Below are positions 61,805 through 64,000 of a DNA stretch of 64,000 bases, piece after piece (the first letter of the stretch is position 1; every line of letters starts with the position of its first letter). This DNA is from CAYQLY01 sp964418605. GTDB lineage: Bacteria > Bacteroidota > Bacteroidia > Cytophagales > Cyclobacteriaceae. The notes beneath the pieces are model-generated. The model saw nothing but the letters and a program-made list of their open reading frames with translations, did not search any database and was not told the DNA's origin. The position numbers were made by a program, and so were the translations under genes. The DNA is taken from assembly GCA_964418605.1 (NCBI GenBank), contig CAYQLY010000011.1:1-64000 (forward strand), read 5' to 3'.

Positions 61805-62290
61805 TTACTTCACATATTTAACCAACCATGATTGATGGAGAGGCATGAGCCATGCATCTTTTAATTCATTTTTCTTAGAAATGGATGGACTAAATACATA
61901 AGTGTTTATATCTATTGCTTTTTCTTGAATCTTTTTTTTAAACACCGACATTGAATCAACATAAATATCTTGATTGACTTGATATCCAATTTTCGAATGA
62001 TCTAACAAGCCAAGCTGATATTTCTCGTCTACTTCTTTAATAAGATGAATGAGCTTATCTGTAGAACATCCGCCCACTGTACAAAATGATTCATCCACTC
62101 CTATGACTACAAATTGATCATAAATTATGGAAAAAGCTGCCTTCAATGGTTTTCCATGACTCTCCCATACTGTTATAAAATCCGTGATTTTTTGTGCAAT
62201 AATTTGTTGTTGATCCAACGTTAAACGCACATAAGATGTGTATATCCACACGCGGGCTTCTGAGGGGAGTTGATCAAACTGAATTAGCAT
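61805..62290 (-). CDS. Conserved Bacteroidota protein with CxxGGC motif
   Basis: 161 residues, soluble, with no signal peptide. The striking feature is ESFCTVGGCSTDKLIHLIKEVDEKY, with a Cys-x-x-Gly-Gly-Cys pair near residues 70-75 that could bind metal or form a disulfide. The N-terminal part is strands and helices (RVWIYTSYVRLTLDQQQ), with VFSPSISKKNELKDAWL near the C-terminus. Homologues in this phylum are often labelled 'ABC transporter ATPase', but there is no Walker motif here and that label is unsupported. It lies between the PorE-like gene and tgt. Function unknown. Confidence 0.75.
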   Translation of the reverse strand: MLIQFDQLPSEARVWIYTSYVRLTLDQQQIIAQKITDFITVWESHGKPLKAAFSIIYDQFVVIGVDESFCTVGGCSTDKLIHLIKEVDEKYQLGLLDHSKIGYQVNQDIYVDSMSVFKKKIQEKAIDINTYVFSPSISKKNELKDAWLMPLHQSWLVKYVK

Positions 62291-62395
62291 AACTAAAGGA
62301 TCGATTGTATGATCAGCGTTAAAGTAGATTTCTTATTGTTAAATTTTTCGCAATTTAATACATTCTAGATAAAAAACAAATAGCTGCATTATTTT

Positions 62396-63526
62396 TTATA
62401 GCTTCTGCATAAGAACAGGTATGATCTGTTTTTTCCAGCCATAAAACGCCCCATTTATAATCGCTGTTCTGGCTGTATTAACCAACCATAAATAAAATGT
62501 AAGATTATGAATAGATGCAATCTGCGCTGATAATATTTCATTGGCCTGAAAAAGATGGCGAAGGTATGCTTTAGAATGATGTGTACTTACATAACCGCCA
62601 AGTTGTTCATCAATCGGTGAAAAATCATTTTCCCACTTTTTATTTTTAATATTAATAATGCCTTGTGTCGTAAACAACATCCCATTGCGAGCATTTCTGG
62701 TAGGCATAACACAGTCAAACATATCAATACCCAAAGCAATACATTCCAATATATTAGCAGGAGTACCAACCCCCATTAGATAACGTGGTTTTTCATAAGG
62801 AAGTATAGAGCATACTAGTTGGGTTATATCATACATTATCTCTGCTGGCTCGCCAACAGAAAGACCTCCAATAGCATTGCCTTCACGATTAAAAGAGGCA
62901 ATAGTTTCTGCTGATTGTTTTCGTAAATCAGGAAATGTACTTCCTTGAACAATAGGAAACAATGTTTGCTGATATCCATAAAGGCCGTCTGTACTATCAA
63001 ATCGATCAATACAACGTTTCAGCCAACGATGTGTCAAGTCCATCGATTTTTTAGCATAACGATACTCACATGGATAAGGTGTACATTCATCAAATGCCAT
63101 TATAATATCTGCCCCAATAGTACGCTGCGTATCCATAACATTTTCAGGCGTAAATACATGAGATGAGCCATCAATATGTGATTTAAAAACAACTCCTTCT
63201 TCTTTAATTTTTCGAACTTTTGAAAGCGAATACACTTGATAGCCCCCGCTATCGGTCAGCATAGGTTTTGACCAGCCATTGAATGCATGCAATCCACCTG
63301 CTTGTTGAATGACATCAAGTCCTGGCCTAAGGTAAAGATGGTAGGTATTTCCTAATATAATTTGAGCTTTTATATCCTGTTCTAGTTCACGCATGTGTAC
63401 CGCTTTCACAGCTCCAGCTGTTCCAACAGGCATAAAAATAGGCGTTTGAATAACACCATGATCTGTAAAAAGCTCACCAGCCCGTGCTTCACAAAACTGA
63501 TCACGAGACTGAATATGAAAATGCAT
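62396..63526 (-). CDS. tgt: tRNA-guanine transglycosylase
   Basis: 376 residues. The enzyme exchanges guanine 34 for the queuosine precursor in tRNAs with GUN anticodons. Substrate-binding MLTDSGGYQVYSLSKVR and the nucleophile Asp in MFDCVMPTRNARNGMLF are present, along with AIGGLSVGEPAEIMYD. The C-terminal region that carries CxCxxC zinc ligands in E. coli Tgt is here EQLGGYVSTHHSKAYLRHL, without cysteines, while the later IHNL His remains. Length and other motifs are normal. It follows the 63545 gene on the minus strand by 18 bases. Confidence 0.94.
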   Translation of the reverse strand: MHFHIQSRDQFCEARAGELFTDHGVIQTPIFMPVGTAGAVKAVHMRELEQDIKAQIILGNTYHLYLRPGLDVIQQAGGLHAFNGWSKPMLTDSGGYQVYSLSKVRKIKEEGVVFKSHIDGSSHVFTPENVMDTQRTIGADIIMAFDECTPYPCEYRYAKKSMDLTHRWLKRCIDRFDSTDGLYGYQQTLFPIVQGSTFPDLRKQSAETIASFNREGNAIGGLSVGEPAEIMYDITQLVCSILPYEKPRYLMGVGTPANILECIALGIDMFDCVMPTRNARNGMLFTTQGIINIKNKKWENDFSPIDEQLGGYVSTHHSKAYLRHLFQANEILSAQIASIHNLTFYLWLVNTARTAIINGAFYGWKKQIIPVLMQKL

Positions 63527-63544
63527 ATATAGATTTAGGCGATT

Positions 63545-64000
63545 TTAAAAAATAATACGGATTTCATCTTTAACAACCTTGAGTGCAAATGTTGTTGGAT
63601 CTAACTGTTGATGAATAATTTTTTCAAAAACAACACGCGTTAAATCCAATCCACTATCTGTTTCCTTTAGATTTTCGGCTGATTGATTGATGAGAAGAAT
63701 AATTTCTTCCATGGCTTGGCGGATAGCTTGCCAAGATACATCACTCATATATATTTGTTGAGAAAGATTATGCGCAAATTCTTCACGCACTTCTTTAACT
63801 AAAATATGTCGAAATTCATCAGCTGTATACATAGGTTGATTCACACGTGGAAATAAATTAGCCGGTGATATCCGCTCTAAAAAAATACACATCCGCTCAT
63901 ACGCTTGTAAACGTAGTGGTAACACTATTTCTGTATTTTTTGTCCGCAGATCTATGAGCTTACGTTCAAACTCTTTACGCAAAAAAGAACGTATTGTAAG
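63545..64000 (-). CDS. Conserved protein of unknown function (5' partial)
   Basis: At least 151 residues: the frame stays open through the window edge, reading LTIRSFLRKEFERK before the segment IVLPLRLQAYERMCIFLERISPANLF. A TTG at 63982 is therefore an unlikely start. The body is helical with DEFRHILVKEVREEFAHNLSQQ and ends EIRIIF. It is typical of a conserved Bacteroidota protein that sits upstream of tgt, often with an N-terminal membrane helix that would lie outside this window. Function unknown. It is transcribed with tgt, 18 bases downstream. Confidence 0.72.
   Translation of the reverse strand, partial: LTIRSFLRKEFERKLIDLRTKNTEIVLPLRLQAYERMCIFLERISPANLFPRVNQPMYTADEFRHILVKEVREEFAHNLSQQIYMSDVSWQAIRQAMEEIILLINQSAENLKETDSGLDLTRVVFEKIIHQQLDPTTFALKVVKDEIRIIF

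Overview
The window is AT-rich chromosomal DNA from a member of the Bacteroidota, most like the Cytophagales. The evidence is the set of families that are characteristic of that phylum: GldG of the gliding machinery, a TPR/beta-propeller/OmpA lipoprotein shaped like PorE of the type IX secretion system, a carboxypeptidase-regulatory-domain TonB receptor paired with a DUF4249 lipoprotein, a DUF4270 protein between a GT5-half protein and glmS, an atpBEFHAG cluster without atpDC, and promoters of the TTTG / TAnnTTTG type with few Shine-Dalgarno sequences. The genus cannot be named from the sequence alone. Nearly everything is ordinary core chromosome. No insertion sequence, prophage, CRISPR array, rRNA or DNA-binding transcription regulator was recognised.

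Layout. 1-1303: 3' part of dnaX, split into two frames by an A10 tract, so that gamma and tau forms are predicted. 1307-4327: large membrane-TPR protein on the minus strand. 4387-9666: pheT, a short coiled-coil protein, zapA, rny and purN. 9667-11850: repeat-like hairpin, promoter, TPR protein, terminator and tRNA-Ser. 11853-16065: M16 peptidase, then aguB-aguA (agmatine to putrescine) and an SPFH protein. 16088-23150: DUF6157 protein, TonB receptor/DUF4249 pair, YbjN protein, LptF/G-type permease, outer membrane barrel and PAP2 phosphatase. 23256-24256: nuoB-nuoC standing alone. 24329-32296: gcvP, panC, then GT5-half protein-DUF4270-glmS. 32414-34371: ogt, a small membrane protein and a patatin. 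34528-39508: ATP synthase genes on the minus strand.

39619-43430: a glycosyltransferase/deacetylase fusion, a second TPR lipoprotein with its own leader region, and a DUF721 protein. 43549-48237: gldG-epimerase-serine hydrolase and an ABC ATPase. 48218-54158 (minus): tpiA, an SDR threonine dehydrogenase and a 1392-residue exported TPR-CHAT protein. 54380-64000: acpH, then on the minus strand a patatin-barrel protein, lolD-like ATPase, mnmH, pdxJ, the PorE-like lipoprotein, a conserved CxxGGC protein, tgt, and the start of a further gene that leaves the window.

The points most worth following are: (1) the A10 slip site in dnaX, with the gamma stop two codons after it; (2) two tiny reading frames, at 10049-10141 and 41594-41659, which both place a Lys-Gly-Gly motif at residues 13-15 and both lie at the 5' end of a TPR lipoprotein gene, behind a Bacteroidota-type promoter, which may be a peptide/TPR pair present twice; (3) a 28-bp perfect palindrome inside the membrane-TPR gene; (4) a terminator-like hairpin inside the atp operon after atpE; and (5) a tgt lacking the usual zinc cysteines.
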